Shown here one piece after another: positions 44,747 to 56,912 of a DNA stretch of 64,000 nucleotides. Position 1 is the first letter of the stretch, and every line of letters begins with the position of its first letter. The notes under the pieces were generated by a model that was not told the DNA's origin, ran no database searches, and saw only the letters and a program-made list of their open reading frames with translations. Source of the DNA: Stagonosporopsis chrysanthemi. Lineage: Eukaryota; Ascomycota; Dothideomycetes; Pleosporales; Didymellaceae. Position numbers and translations under genes: made by a program. The DNA lies in NCBI GenBank assembly GCA_022560025.1, contig JAFISE010000011.1:187680-251679 (forward strand), written 5' to 3'.

Positions 44747-45498
44747 GGCGGCAATGTGCTTGGATGTAGTCGACAGGTCAAATTATTACTATTCGAGGGC
44801 GTGAGAGAGTGGTGTAGGCGACTAGCGCTCTAAAGGCTGGACTAGCCAGATATTAAGAATTGAAGAGACCGTAAAGGTGAGTTGAAGGAAAAGATGAGAA
44901 GGAGATGCAACGACAGACGTGGAGCAGAGCGGATGTGGAGCACGAAAGTGAGCCTGAGGAGTGGACATAGGTACTTTAAGGCATTGAAAATAGGCTCGGA
45001 ACGCTCGCTGATTGCGTTTTACTCAGGCGTCGTCGTGGCGGTTAGCAGCTTTTCCGATACATGGAGAGCAGTCTGCGACGCGTTGGAGGCTGTTCGTGCT
45101 TCAGCTTCTCGCACCCTGTCACTTGAGGCTCATTGCGCGCAGCACCGATCTCGCAAACGGAGGCATTGCACAGCGCGCAAAAATTTATGAAAAAATGCAC
45201 CGTTGTTCTGAAAGCTGCAGATTCAGTAGGTATTGAAAAGCTCTTGCGTTACCACTGCGCGATGGTCGTCGGATGCGAGTGTGGTATCAGGGCGAGGTTG
45301 GGTGTCGAGTTCTGCGAAGCACTCCACGTTCCAGGCGTGTTTGAGCACGCTACAGCTGAGCGACATCAACACCTGGGCGCCGGCAAAATCAGAACCATCC
45401 TCGGGTGGGTGCCAGAGGTTCGAGATATGATTAAAAAGGTCTACACAGCGGCTAGCCGTCATGCCGGATTCAATAAGCCTAGGGCTGCAGCTCTTGCA
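44747..45498. other. Intergenic region
   Basis: About 750 bases with the cupredoxin promoter nearest 44747. A minus-strand frame at 45223-45462 (about 80 codons, amphipathic) could be a degraded or alternatively spliced continuation of the ORF at 45499, but no convincing junction was found. Confidence 0.4.
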
Positions 45499-45924
45499 CT
45501 AATTGTGCAGGCAAGTATCGATGTCATTGAGTCGGTATTCAAACAGTGTTCGGGAGTCTAATGCCTCCTCCGTAGACTTGTGATCCTCTATCCAAAATCT
45601 AGCACTCTCTTCCTTCTCGCCTGTTACTCTGAACACTGGCTTCGACAGTGTTCTGTGTGCCCTAACCGTTTCGTAGTGCATTGCACACATTCGAAGTCGA
45701 GTCCACCCAGAGGTTCTGCACACCGAGACGATATCGGGTACCCAGGCTGTAGTTGCTTCGATGTGGGTGCTTGTGACATATGACAGCTGACTGCCGACGT
45801 CTAGAATTACCGCGATGCGGTCATGGAGTTCCAGTGGGAGGATGCGTTTAATATAGCTGAACGCATCTGTAGCGGGCTTGCGTCTGGCGTAGTCCTGGGC
45901 ATCTCTTCTTGGGTGTACGTACAT
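45499..45924 (-). CDS. Doubtful hypothetical protein
   Basis: A single ORF of 141 codons from an ATG at 45924. It contains YIKRILPLELHDRIAVILDV, a pattern reminiscent of the start of fungal F-box-like proteins. It then runs to a stop without further recognisable structure. It may be a short gene, one exon of a larger gene, or a relic. No splice partner could be established. Confidence 0.3.
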   Translation of the reverse strand: MYVHPRRDAQDYARRKPATDAFSYIKRILPLELHDRIAVILDVGSQLSYVTSTHIEATTAWVPDIVSVCRTSGWTRLRMCAMHYETVRAHRTLSKPVFRVTGEKEESARFWIEDHKSTEEALDSRTLFEYRLNDIDTCLHN

Positions 45925-45954
45925 GTTTCCTAATACCGTCCATATTGCCCGTGC

Positions 45955-46497
45955 TTAAAAGTCCAAGACCAGCTGCGGCGCAAGCTTTTCCAAATCTTCA
46001 ACCTGTAGGAAGCCATCTGATATGCCATCATTCTTGACAGACCTGGCACGCTCATGCTTCGCTCGAGCAAGAGCCTCTCGGACGAAGATCTCCATATAGC
46101 GCCCCGTCAGCGTCATTGCGCCTTTCTGTATCTGCGTATTGGGGTCTTCGAAGTTCTCGTGCAGTAGTCGTGCGAGCAACGGTGCGGGGATAGGATGCGC
46201 CGTAGTCAAGGGTTCAATGGTTCTGGTGGGTTTCGGCGCTGCCACATCCTCCATCACGTCGTCGCTGAGGGCGTCGAACTCGTCTTCTTGCACATCTTCT
46301 TCGTCAGATGATATGATGGTTGTTGCTGGCTGGAAGCCAGCTCTAGCCGCGGGGGCGCTGGGTTTGTTTGACGCGCCCGCCGCGCGTGATGCACTCGCCG
46401 CCGCAGCTTTCGTGGGCGCTTCCACGGGTCGGGGTGGCTTGAACTGGGGTCCTTTGCGCGTCGTGCCACTTGTGCTTGCGTTTTTGGGAGGCATCAT
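45955..46497 (-). CDS. MHF2: CENP-X / MHF2 histone-fold protein
   Basis: A single exon of 180 residues from the ATG at 46497 (MMPPKNASTSG). Residues 1-95 are disordered and rich in A, P, S and K, with an acidic patch (SSDEEDVQEDEFDALSDD). The last 80 residues form the CENP-X histone fold: IPAPLLARLLHENFED, then MTLTGRYMEIFVREALARA and the diagnostic ending QVEDLEKLAPQLVLDF. The protein pairs with CENP-S/MHF1; the tetramer binds DNA with Fanconi anaemia-type FANCM/Mph1 helicase at stalled forks and with kinetochore CENP-T/W. The disordered N-terminal extension is longer than in animals, where the protein is about 80 residues. Frame-open sequence upstream to 46563 lacks an ATG. Confidence 0.9.
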   Translation of the reverse strand: MMPPKNASTSGTTRKGPQFKPPRPVEAPTKAAAASASRAAGASNKPSAPAARAGFQPATTIISSDEEDVQEDEFDALSDDVMEDVAAPKPTRTIEPLTTAHPIPAPLLARLLHENFEDPNTQIQKGAMTLTGRYMEIFVREALARAKHERARSVKNDGISDGFLQVEDLEKLAPQLVLDF

Positions 46498-49199
46498 GAG
46501 CTTGATGTTGGATTTGGGTTGAAGTGGTGGGTCTCTCGTCAGCAATACGGTGGAGAATGGCACGCTCGTCGTTCGACATGCAGCCGCGGATCAACGCGTA
46601 AACATGCCAGGGACGTCATAATCAAAAAAACGAAAGCCATGCTAAAGCTGGGGCAACTCAATATTCATTATTCGTGCTATGATGTCTGAGTATCCATGAA
46701 ATCACCAAGGGAGTCTGGTGTTCGCCTCAGCGCAGCAGCATGACGACCTTCATTGCTTCTGGCATTCCGATAACGGATGGTGTGCTGCAGGTACACGTTA
46801 CCGGCTTTTAGATCAGGGAGGCAGTGCCTGCGTTGGCTACGCCACATTTGCCATTCTCGACCCTACGCCGAGCTGCTGATAGTCACATGCGCGAGCTGCA
46901 GGTCTACGTTCGTCCATAATTAGCCGGATTATCATTTGCAGTTCGAAGGATCGTTATCCTGAACCACTGCAATTAGCACAGATTCCACCCACTTTCGAAA
47001 ATTACTGCAGCGAACAGTGCACCGGTCAAGCTTTCACGACCATCGCGCCGGCTATCTGTCAGGAACGTAATCTTCCGCGGGCTGTCCCGGCAGCGTGATT
47101 ACCGCTCAACGATCTTTTTGAGGCTTTTGTGGCAGACGACACCAAACGTAAATGCTCAGATGCACGATCGTGGACGCTTGTGGCGCAAACGGACGTAGGC
47201 GAGCAGTTTCAATAAGACGTTGGATGTGGTGACTGCGCAAGGCGTATCGAATCAAACCAGTCTGCGGACGACGTAATGTACCCAGACAATGCAGTGCCAG
47301 CAGAGTACTACAGTGGGTACATCGTTACACAGCAGCGCGCATCCAACATTCATTTCCAACGGGTTCTGACATGCGCTGTGCTGTACTGTGTACTACCGAC
47401 TTGGACGTACAAGCAAAACAGCTGAGGATCGAGATTTGCAATTGAAGGAAAAACAATCGAACTTCGCCAGTTCGCTCGGATTGGTTTGGTGGCTTTCAGG
47501 CGCGCTACAACCACGATCAAGTAAGTACTGTGGTTCGAGAGCAAAGTCGACAATCGATATTTATCCTGGCTAGCTCAGCAGTGAGATCTTGGAGGGCCGC
47601 ATACATGATAAGGGCTTCCCGTTTCGGCGTGTCAATGGTCGAGTGACGACCATCTACGTTGCCGTGTTGTCTGGTGGTCGAGGCCCTGGGGGCCGGTCGT
47701 GCACTAGTACCTGCGCTGGACACGAGATGAACGATCACCGGTCAGTCAATCTGAAGGATCCTCGCAACCGCAAGATCATTTGATGGTGACGCGTGTGGAG
47801 ATGCGACCTTGCGCTATACAGCAGCCAGGCGCCCCCTTGTGGTAATACTGTGCATCACAGAACGGCAGGATGCTCGGCGTTGGTGCGTATTTGGGTCTTC
47901 TGCTTCGGGTCGATGCCGGATTGACAGTCGTGTGCAACGCAGACAATCTGGAGAAAGTGATCACGGAGGACGACAGCGCCCCGCCATGTTGTGACCGGCT
48001 CGCGGATCTGGATGCAACAGATGTACGGATTCTGAGGTGTTAGACGGCACAGCTGCAGGCAACAGTCAACAACGACACAACAACGCCGTGCGAAGAAGCA
48101 CGACCACGGCTGTCGAAATTCAGGGACTCTACTAACAGTTTGGAGACCACAATTGGCGGGGTATGAGGAATGTTTAGTCACGGAGCTAGCACGCACTACC
48201 AAACGGCTCCAGCAGTGTTGCGTGGCTCAGAGTCAGGCAGCCCTGAATTCGGTCGACCAGCTGCTTGCAGCGCTGGAGTGGGACTGGAGGCGCCCGCTGA
48301 GCGGTACAGCACTCAATTTTCTTTCTTTGATGACCACCGAGTGGAGCGCGGTGCCCGACAGACACCACTGGTGGTCAGCAGCATCAGCACTCTGCAGCTT
48401 GATGCTGAGCGTGGCTTGCTCAATGCTGGAGGCGGAGTGCCGTGCTGGGTCCTATTCGCAGCTCGGGATTCGAATTAGTGTGAGGCTGCTCGGCGCGATG
48501 AGTGCTGCGCCTGCGATGTCCCGTCGCTGAGACGGTCTGGGGCGCCCTACGAGCGAAGCGCGGGCACCTTTGGCTGCCGGCGGCGTCCCATCCCCAGCAA
48601 GCCACACACAAAGACAGACAAGGGCGGCCGCGCATAGCCCAACTGATCCATGTCTCGAAAGCGAAAGGCGCGTGATGGAAACACCCCCCTGTCCGCCGGT
48701 TTCCCAAAGCGGTTGCACTGCTCTTCACTGGAACCAGACCGTCGTTCTTGTGTAGTCTATATATCACAATGTGGCCGCGCTTCGGCAGGCTCTTCATCAC
48801 CGCCGTTCCTGCCCTTTTGTGGTTTATTCTTGCTTTTCGTGGGGTGTGGGCACGCTACTGAGACGTCTACATAACAGCGCGCTCCCTTTACCACCTTGCG
48901 TGCATACCATCGATACATCACCACTTCGCCCCGCGATCCAAGTCCCCCGCAGGCCTCGTGTGTTCGACTGAGGTAGCCGCCTTCTGGTCTCAAACTCTGA
49001 TAGGAGCCGTCTTACGCACAGATAACGCATTCGACCAGCGATCTGCGCTTTAAGTTGCACAACCCTCCTATCCATATCTAGCGAGTCCCAACCCTAGGGA
49101 TTCACCTCAGGAATTTGCGGACCCCCTCACCGACCAAACAAACAACTCGCGTCGTCACACGCTTGAATTCTTCCAATATTCTTTATTAAAGTCCCTGTC
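46498..49199. other. Gene-poor intergenic region
   Basis: About 2.7 kb. Only short unrelated ORFs on both strands, none over 126 codons and none with recognisable motifs. The 5' UTR and promoter of the MIF-like gene lie in the last few hundred bases, which are pyrimidine-rich. No tRNA-like box pair noticed. Confidence 0.5.
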
Positions 49200-50374
49200 A
49201 TGCCTCATTCTGTCCACACCTCGACTTCGACCGGAGCCAAGATGTCGCGGCCTTCATCCACCTCAACCTACTCGGCATCGAATGTCAACGCAAACGCCTT
49301 TCCTAGGCAGGCTGGCGCCGCCACCCTTCTCGCACCTGAGCCCGCCGACGGCCAAGCACTTACATCACCATCGCAGCTTTCGTTCACCTCATCGCCACGA
49401 TCAGTTCTCGATGCGCCTGCATTTGACGATTCAAGACTGAGGCCTGCCACATCGGCCGGCGCCAACATTGCTCGACCTTACTCCCGGCAGCGCGCGCAGT
49501 ACTACGAGGAGCAGTTTTCCTACAAGGAGGGCAACACGTCAAGCGCTCGCGACCGTGTAACCAAAGACGCACCCATTGTCGCGGAGTTGAGGACGAACGT
49601 GATTGTACGTTGCTGATTCTCGTGATGCTCCACATTTCATGCATGCTAATCGCCATACAGATCAAGGATGAATACACCCTGGTCACCGACCTCTCACACC
49701 ATCTCTCGACCCGTTATCAGAAGCCTGAGACATCCATCATGATAACGGTAAATCATTCAGCGTGTCTGCTGCTTGGCGGCTCTTTCGAGCCGACCTACGT
49801 TCTCACGATCAATGCGCTTCCTGTGCAGCTGCAGCCAACCCTCAACAAGCGCAACGCTGCGCTGATCCAGAACTTCATGACCGAATCGATTGGCGTACCG
49901 ATCGACCGCGGTATTATCAAGTTTATTGCGATCCAAGAGGAGGCTTTTGCAATGAACGGCGTGACCATCTTGGGCGAGATTGAGAACCTAGAGCGCACTC
50001 AAGCTGAGGAGACGGGCATGAAGCGGGCTGTGACCAAGAGCTCCCGCCGGTCTGGCGTCTCCAAGGCAAAGAGTAGCATCACGCTTTCTCGCAAGACGTC
50101 CAAGGCTAACACCAAGGGAAGAACAGTCACCCCTCCGCTTCCTAGCCCTGGTCCACTCGATTCCGGAATAGCTGTGAACGACAAAGGCCTGCAGGAGACA
50201 CCCTCCATAGAGCCCACCAGCAAGACCATCAACCACAAGCAGTCTGAGCCGGTCATGTCCAAGTTCAGCAGGAAACCCAGCACCAACCTTGTCCCTCCAC
50301 CCATCCCTGAGAGCAAGACAGCAAAGCACTCTATGCCCAAGCGCAAAAGTCTGCTGAACATCTTCCGTCGATAA
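49200..50374 (+). CDS. MIF-like (tautomerase superfamily) domain protein with disordered tails
   Basis: Two exons, 49200-49604 and 49661-50374, giving 372 residues. The intron (49605-49660) has a GTACGT donor, a GCTAAT branch and an ACAG acceptor. Residues 1-125 are Ser/Thr/Ala-rich and disordered. The fold region reads NVIIKDEYTLVTDLSHHLS, SIMITVNHSACLLLGGSFEP, TYVLTINALPVQLQPTLNKR and GVPIDRGIIKFIAIQEEAFA, matching the macrophage migration inhibitory factor family strand by strand. The C-terminal 130 residues are basic and disordered, ending KRKSLLNIFRR. In MIF the catalytic residue is the N-terminal proline freed by Met removal; here the domain is internal, so classical tautomerase chemistry is unlikely unless the chain is processed. 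Function in the fungus is unknown. Confidence 0.85.
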
Positions 50375-52620
50375 GCGGCATTCGATCTTTACTACGCACA
50401 ACACGCATTTCCTACAATACTGTTCTTCATTAATGCATCTCGCAAGACATACAAAAGTCATGACTCGGCGATGGCACGGACATACGCCATGGCGTTGAGG
50501 TCGCCATCGATTTGGATCGGGTGGTTACGCAGCCTACGCCTCGTGCGATTACATTGGTGCTTTCCTCACAAATCTGTAGGGCTCCGCATATGAGAGCTTT
50601 CACCAGCATACTCTTCTGTCGCAATGTGCGACCTTAGCATCGCGGGCGTTTTGGGACGGTCAGGGACACATTGCATTGGGGCGTCGGGACGCCACATCGC
50701 CGATGGATCTACATCTCTTCATTATACCCATTCACAGCATCACTCTCCATCTGAGGCTTGATTTCCGTCGCCTCATAGAAATCAATCACTCCCACTGCAA
50801 ATTCTTACGCTTCCCTTGTGCTACGTGAATGTTTTTCAGCTCTCAATCCCAAGCGCCTTACCTGGTTCTAGACCGTGTCATCCTGCGTGAAGTTATCGAC
50901 ACACCACTGTCTGGACCTTCACACCTACATGCATCGTCAGCTCCGTCGCGCACTCCGTCTAGAACGCATCGAACGGTGTGTCTCGCCGCTCAGGGATGTC
51001 CCCCGTTGAAGGCCTCGTCCTTATCACCGCACGCCCGCGCCGGGCTAGCGCATCGTGGAGAGCTGAAAGTCTGCACCGCCAGCGTGTTCTGGGCTACGCA
51101 CACACGCCGCAAGCTTCGCACCATCGATGCGTGGCGGCGCTAGCACCGCGGGAGAGTGTCCATCAGGCCGCGGCGACGGAACTAGCGGCTGATAGGCTTA
51201 AACTGTATAAGCGCGGTATACGAAAGCATCGTGTGGATGTAGGGCTGCGTCGTTCTGACCCGGTGAGCAGGAAGGTTCGGCTTTTTCCCATACGGGTGGG
51301 GCGGTGCGATAAGGGTTGGCTCAAGTCTCAAGAGCTGAGGCCAGCACATGGATAATGATGGGATTGTGTTTACGATATGCAATCACAGTCGGGAGATGTA
51401 GGTATTGTGAGTGTGCTATTCTCGCGTTCTCGAGCACCTTAAAGCGGTTTGTGCGTTATCAGCGGTCGCCATGCACGGTGCCTGAAACCCACGCATGATT
51501 CCCATTGATGCACCAGGCAACCGAAAGATCTCAAGCCCATGGTACACCGATCCCGGAACCGCGCTGTGCACTCGCACAGTGCCAAAAAGCAACGCGCAAA
51601 GCAAACACGCGAAGCTTCGCTGTCTTGCAGCAGAGAGAAGCCCGACGTCATGTTTCTCCCGCCTGTGTGCTTCTCAGCACGCGTGGAGCAACGTCGGCGA
51701 CGTATACAAAGTAGAGTAATGCACATCACCCACGGCAGGCATGAGACCTGGCTGATCCGCGTTGATCAGCACGATCACCACGAGGGCCGCACTTTCGCTT
51801 TGCACCTGACGGCCTCGGTCGTCGCTTGAGACAGGGGCGCCTTGTGCAGAGTAGAGTCTTAGCAATGAATATCGCCGCAAAGACAGCGCAATCTTCGACC
51901 CATCACGTCAATGATTTTGCCATTCTTGCATTCCCGCACCTGCAGGTCCGCGCAATTGAGTTTTGCAGGGCTGGCCGCCCGCCCTGCCCAGCCCGCCTAG
52001 GGTCTCATGCTCTGATTGGTGACGTAAGCGGGGATCTTCACTCCAGGCTCGACCGAAGCGACGTACCGATCGAATGTGATCTGCGCTCAACAACCAGGTT
52101 TTGGGGGTGAATGGTTCCGGTTGCGGTTATGTGAGTGTCTTGTTTTGAGGCGGCTGTTTCGATTTTGGATCGGACGAGGCTCTTCCCGGGGCGAGCGGGT
52201 GAGGCGAACGTGGACCATGGGTTGCGATGATGAAAGCGACGTCACCGTGTGCTGGGCGTGTTGGTAAATCAAAGGGGATTGGGGTGTGATCACCGTGGGC
52301 TTGTGGTGGCTAGCTGACCGAGAGGGCGAACTGATGCAGAGTGTAGATCTTGGGCGAGTTTCAATAGAAGACGAAGATTTGGCGGTGGGGTTCGAGGTAG
52401 GTTTGGAGATGGGGAGTTTCACGGCTAGCATACTTCGCATTTATGCAAAGTTTTGTTCACCCTCACTTTGCACCTGTCTCTACTTGTTCGGCTGTATGCA
52501 ATTATAGTCTTGAATTCTTGTTTGGCACCTTAAAGATACAGAAAACACTTGTCTACTGATATGCGCGCCAGCGCACACGTCGTTCACACAACCAGCGTGT
52601 AACAACCTTCTCTCGTCTGC
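50375..52620. other. Gene-poor intergenic region
   Basis: About 2.2 kb. Several overlapping short ORFs but no conserved protein sequence. Nothing structural was noted beyond mild GC-rich patches. Confidence 0.5.
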
Positions 52621-53988
52621 TCAAGGACGCAAGATCCCATGAACTGCACAGTCTTGCTCAATCACATTCTTCATGTGCCGCACCAGTCTGTCAAGAGCCA
52701 GCTTGACATTCCCCTGCGGCCATCCACTTAGTTCCACGAAGTGTTGCAACAGCGCCTCTTTCTTCTCCAGGACCAATCGCTGAGCCTCGTCTCGCAAGTT
52801 CTCCCGCAGAGACTTTACAAGGGCAGCCTTTGCAGCCCGCACCTTGTATGCCACCGTGGGATTGAGCTCCGTTCCAATAGGATATGTCTGCAGAATGATC
52901 TCCGATCCATTTTCATACATTACCAGCCAGTCTGAGAGTGGACCCCATGCTGTGATCCGCCCTAACTCCTCAAGACGTGCGAGCTTCTCAATATCTTTGT
53001 ACCAATACCGGTGCTTTGTATGGCGCCAATGATTGGGTAGGAGAGAGAGGCGGAGCGCGAGACCAAGTTCACGAATTTGATGCTTTACGAGGTCATCACC
53101 AGTCAGGTCGTGCTTGGGGGACGGTGGCTGGCGGAGGAGATCCTCAGAGGGGTTGAAGTCAGCAAAATAAGGATCTAGTGTGAGTGGAGCAAGCCTCTGA
53201 TGGACGCGCATGGCTGGATTGCTGGCCTGCGCGTAATTAGCAGTCTCCTGTTGAGCTGCGAGCCCGGCTTCTTGAGCTCGGATCGTGTGATTGATCCCAT
53301 CAACGGCCATTTTGTCGTTGCTATCCATCATGTTGGTGTCTCTAATATTGCATGAACTAAAGTCGTTTGAGACATGTTGTTTGGTGGATTCTTCGTAGTT
53401 CATCTTGGCAATCCCAGACAGAAGTGCGTTTTCAAGAGTCGAGTCGAAGACATCCTCTTGAGTACACAGCGATTGAGTTACTGGATAAGAGCCAGTCCCG
53501 CTGTAGTTGACAGAGAGATCAGTAGCTGGGATAACAAAGTCCTCAGAAGAGAAGAGCTGCACGTTCTGAAGCTGCTGTCGGTAGTACTCTTCAGCTGCTT
53601 CTAAAGGTGATGGTCCGACTGGGTTTTGATCATCCAGGAGAAATTCAAGCGTCATATGCGGTTGAACCGACTGTAATTGTTGCCAGCAATTTTCAACAAA
53701 CTGTTGCTGCTGTTGCTGGAAAGTAAGCTCCTGAGCCATCAAATCATTCGACTCCTGTGGACCGATTGGCAAGACAGCTATACGCTGTAATATGTCATTG
53801 TATTCGCCTGCCCCATATGCCATAATTGCGTTGCGAGTTTCCGCATGTCGTTTGGCAGTGGACACCTCCGAGCAGATGCTGCAAGTTGCCCACTGTCTAC
53901 CTTTGCGGAAGAAGATGCTCTTGAGATGCTGGCGCTTACAATGGGAGCAGTATTTATACTGCTGATCTGGGACGCGGAGTTGACTCAT
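52621..53988 (-). CDS. Uncharacterised protein with N-terminal CxxC/CxxC zinc-binding-like motif
   Basis: A single exon of 455 residues if it begins at the ATG at 53988 (MSQLRVPDQQYKYCSHCKRQ); an in-frame ATG at 54141 would add 51 residues. The chosen start puts two Cys pairs (YCSHC and ATCSICS, about 19 residues apart) at the very N terminus, as in small zinc-ribbon or Stc1-like modules. A QQQQQQQF run and an acidic, Gln-rich middle part follow. The C-terminal 170 residues look ordered and helical (VKHQIRELGLALRLSLLPNHW, EKLARLEELGRITAWGPLSDW, ALDRLVRHMKNVIEQ). I do not recognise the family. Zinc binding is inference from Cys spacing. Confidence 0.68.
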   Translation of the reverse strand: MSQLRVPDQQYKYCSHCKRQHLKSIFFRKGRQWATCSICSEVSTAKRHAETRNAIMAYGAGEYNDILQRIAVLPIGPQESNDLMAQELTFQQQQQQFVENCWQQLQSVQPHMTLEFLLDDQNPVGPSPLEAAEEYYRQQLQNVQLFSSEDFVIPATDLSVNYSGTGSYPVTQSLCTQEDVFDSTLENALLSGIAKMNYEESTKQHVSNDFSSCNIRDTNMMDSNDKMAVDGINHTIRAQEAGLAAQQETANYAQASNPAMRVHQRLAPLTLDPYFADFNPSEDLLRQPPSPKHDLTGDDLVKHQIRELGLALRLSLLPNHWRHTKHRYWYKDIEKLARLEELGRITAWGPLSDWLVMYENGSEIILQTYPIGTELNPTVAYKVRAAKAALVKSLRENLRDEAQRLVLEKKEALLQHFVELSGWPQGNVKLALDRLVRHMKNVIEQDCAVHGILRP

Positions 53989-54734
53989 CTTGGTGTTTAT
54001 TATGAGGGATTTCAGTGATTGGTTGTGATGCAGTGTGGGTCTTGTTTTTCCTTTGGCAGTTTTCAGACTCTGGTCTAGAGAGGAAGGGAACTTGTAAGAC
54101 GCTCTCACTAGGGATCCGTAGCACTGTATCAAAGTTAGCATTGTGAGATCATGGTACTTTACATCTGGATCGTCATGTCGATGCTGTGCTCAGTGCGAGT
54201 GAAATTTGTGATATTTTGTAACAATGCCTCGGGCGGCTGCATCATCTACATTGTGAAGCTGCGTAATTACCGCAAGGAGGAACCAGTGGTGAAAAGAGCA
54301 CAATTTTGTAATCGTGTGTGCTTTAGTTCTCCAGTATTGTGTAGATAGTATCTGAGCATACCGAACCTTATCACGAAAGCAGGACATTCTTCTTGGTAGG
54401 ACATGAATTAGTACAATCAGGCCGCTATGGCAGCTGTCGTAACGAGAAAGGGTGGTATCCACTAATTAGAAAAACAGCTGTACGCTAACTCGAGGAACGT
54501 CGTTGACGACACCAAATCTCGATCCAGACAGCCCGCAATACTCGAAGAGTCTAGTTCGTCTTCTAGGGTAGCCAGAGAAGAGTATGGAGTTTGCTCGTAA
54601 ACTGGCTGACATTGCTCAGCGAGTGTATCCGAAGGCCATAAGAGGCCATCGATCGACAGAGAGGATATTGTCTGACCAGCGGAGACCGCAGAAGAGGTAG
54701 AGTCACTTTTTTTTATCGTGGTGCGATGAAAGCA
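53989..54734. other. Intergenic region
   Basis: About 750 bases holding the leader of the zinc-motif gene and the 3' flank of the MYND-like gene. AT-richer than the coding parts. No coding signal seen. Confidence 0.5.
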
Positions 54735-56193
54735 TCAGTCCAACTTCCATCCAGGGTTCTCATTGACATCTTTTTCAGCGATCTTAGACCCAGGCAGAGT
54801 GTCATCCAGGAAGACCATCTTCCAGGATTCTGGCTCCTTGTACACACTACGCTTCTGTAGCAGCCCTTTCGCCCATTTCTTCTCCTTGAGAGTGACTTCC
54901 GTGTTTGGCTGCTGGATGAAGCGGCTGAGCTCTTTCCAATCAAACTTGGCCACATCGCCCAGATCGAGCGGAAGAGATCCGTTTCTCTTAGGCATCGGCT
55001 TGGGCGCCTCCGCGATGACCTTTGGGTGGCGCAAGTCAAACACATCAAGCACATTACGGTAGTTGCCGTTGTCGAGCTCGTTAGGGCGCTTTCGTAGGTA
55101 CGCTTCGGCTTTCGTCAGGAAGAGCTGCTTCGCTACGCGATATGCCTCGGTATCCAAATCTAGCAGCTCGCATGGATAGAAGCCAAGCTCAGCCTTGCAA
55201 CCGCTGGACAGGAAGATGTTGAAGTACAGAATCGACTCCAAGATCACAGTCTGCGAGGTGATGACGCGGTAGTTGGCCATTTTTGCGGTGTGCTTAAGGA
55301 CGTGGCTGCGGAAGGGGATGCAGTACTTCAATGTAGCACCCCAACGAGCCCAGTAGTCTGCCCAGTACACGACGGGCTTATGCGGACCGTTCCCGTCCTG
55401 CAGATCCCATTGCGCTCCTGCAAGGTCTAGTGCAATCTTTGACCCACACTTGAGCGTGATCTCGTAGACGCCTTTGGTGTCGCCGCGCTCATCCTCGTCA
55501 GGATATAGTCCATCGTGGCGCCTCGAAGTGAAACCGAATGTGCCTTGAGCATGCACTACATGGATGGCTTGGTCCGTAGGGTAATGAACAACCTCTTTGA
55601 TGTCGGTCCGAACATCTTCGACTAGATCTATGTAGCATGTTAGTTGGAGTTACTGCTCCTACGGAGATTGACGGACCTTGGAAGAGTGCCTGCACCACTG
55701 CATGCATGGTGACAAAAGCCCATGTCGAGGTGTGGTCAGTCAAGAGAGCATGTTTCGCGTCATCATCGAAAGCGCTGAATCGTTCAGCCGGGAATTTGAT
55801 CAGCCAACCACCAGCATAGCTCGTGCAGTCAGTGTGGCCTCCTGGAGCTGTCACAACACCTGCCCCGTCGGTGACTTCAACGGTAACGAGATCGTGATCC
55901 TGGTCGCGTACGATGCACACATTTGCCATGTCGTAAGTCCACGTGTTCTCTCTGAAGGCGTAGAAAAGCGACTGTGCGATCTTACCGGCCCTGATAGCGC
56001 GTTCCATGTTTGGCTGCTGGTTGTGAAAGACGTTCATGTGGACTTTCATATGCTCGACCTCGTCCTTCATTCGGCAATCAATGTCGCAGTAGAAGCGCGC
56101 GCTGACAATGTCGCCGTCTTGGGTAGTCTGAGCGCAATGTTGACAATATTGAGAGGTCTCTTCCTGGCAGATCTGACAAGGGTGCCAAGGCAT
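54735..56193 (-). CDS. MYND-like zinc-finger protein
   Basis: Two exons, 56193-55677 and 55628-1 to 54735 (second exon begins at 55627), giving 469 residues. The intron (55628-55676) has an atypical GTCCGT donor but a CTAAC branch and a CATAG acceptor, and restores LFQDLVEDVRTDIKEVVHYP. The N terminus is a zinc module: CQICQEETSQYCQHC, then FYCDIDCRMKDEVEHMKVH, matching MYND spacing (CxxC, CxxC, CxxxC, HxxxH-like). The rest is an uncharacterised fungal C-terminal region with MANYRVITSQTVILES and FYPCELLDLDTEAYRV. MYND modules bind proline-rich partners, so a protein-interaction role is likely. The upstream frame is open to 56415 but reads poorly; the ATG at 56193 is directly before the first zinc ligand. 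Confidence 0.8.
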
Positions 56194-56912
56194 GGTGGAG
56201 GTAGGGTTGGATGTGGTCGAAGAAGTTGTAGTAGCGATGCCGTAAACGAGAAAAGCGACAGAAACTTTTGCACGCAAACAAGCAAGGAATCTCATTAAAC
56301 AAACTTTTCGCCGGTGAAAGTGACTGCGAAAGCACACGGCGAGGCAGTGTGACAACTCAGAACATGCGCTTGCAAGGATCATACTTGATGCCAGCTGCTG
56401 AACATGAACAGCCACGGGCTGGTTTATTTCGAAAAGCGCAGGTCAGTTTGAAGCCAGTCTTGTGCCGACCTTTGATGTGAAGAGGATAGATTGTGTCCAT
56501 GGCATTGTAACCAGTTCAGCTAGCCATCACGTCGAGCTTGCACGCCAGAAAATCATTTGCGCCGCTCCTGCCATAAAAACACCGTACGAACACCGACGGC
56601 TCCCTTTTCCGATAACGTTCCCGCGTTGTAAGTTTGAGGAATCAAAGGTGCTCAAACGACGGGAAGAATGACATCGCGTCGCGAACGAGCTCAGGGTCGT
56701 TGGTTGGTTAGTCGAAGCTGGTTGCTGGGGACAGGGATGTGCTCGCTTAAGTTTGTTGATTGCGGCTTCGTGAACTTCGTGAGCACACTTGGTGGTACAC
56801 ATCCTGCAGCTCCGAACATCTTGCATACGGCGAACACGCATCCTTCTTGTATAAGACCGTGAGAATATCTACCGCGATACTGGCGCGCCTCAACGATTCC
56901 CCCATCCAAAAG
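56194..56912. promoter_or_regulatory. Divergent intergenic region, MYND-like / SnaD-like
   Basis: 719 bases between divergent ATGs, presumed to hold both promoters. No coding signal seen. Confidence 0.45.

Noticed and set aside
46498..49199. tRNA or transposon remnant in the gene-poor stretch
   Set aside because: No A-box/B-box pair, cloverleaf, terminal repeats or transposase-like reading frame could be found by eye.
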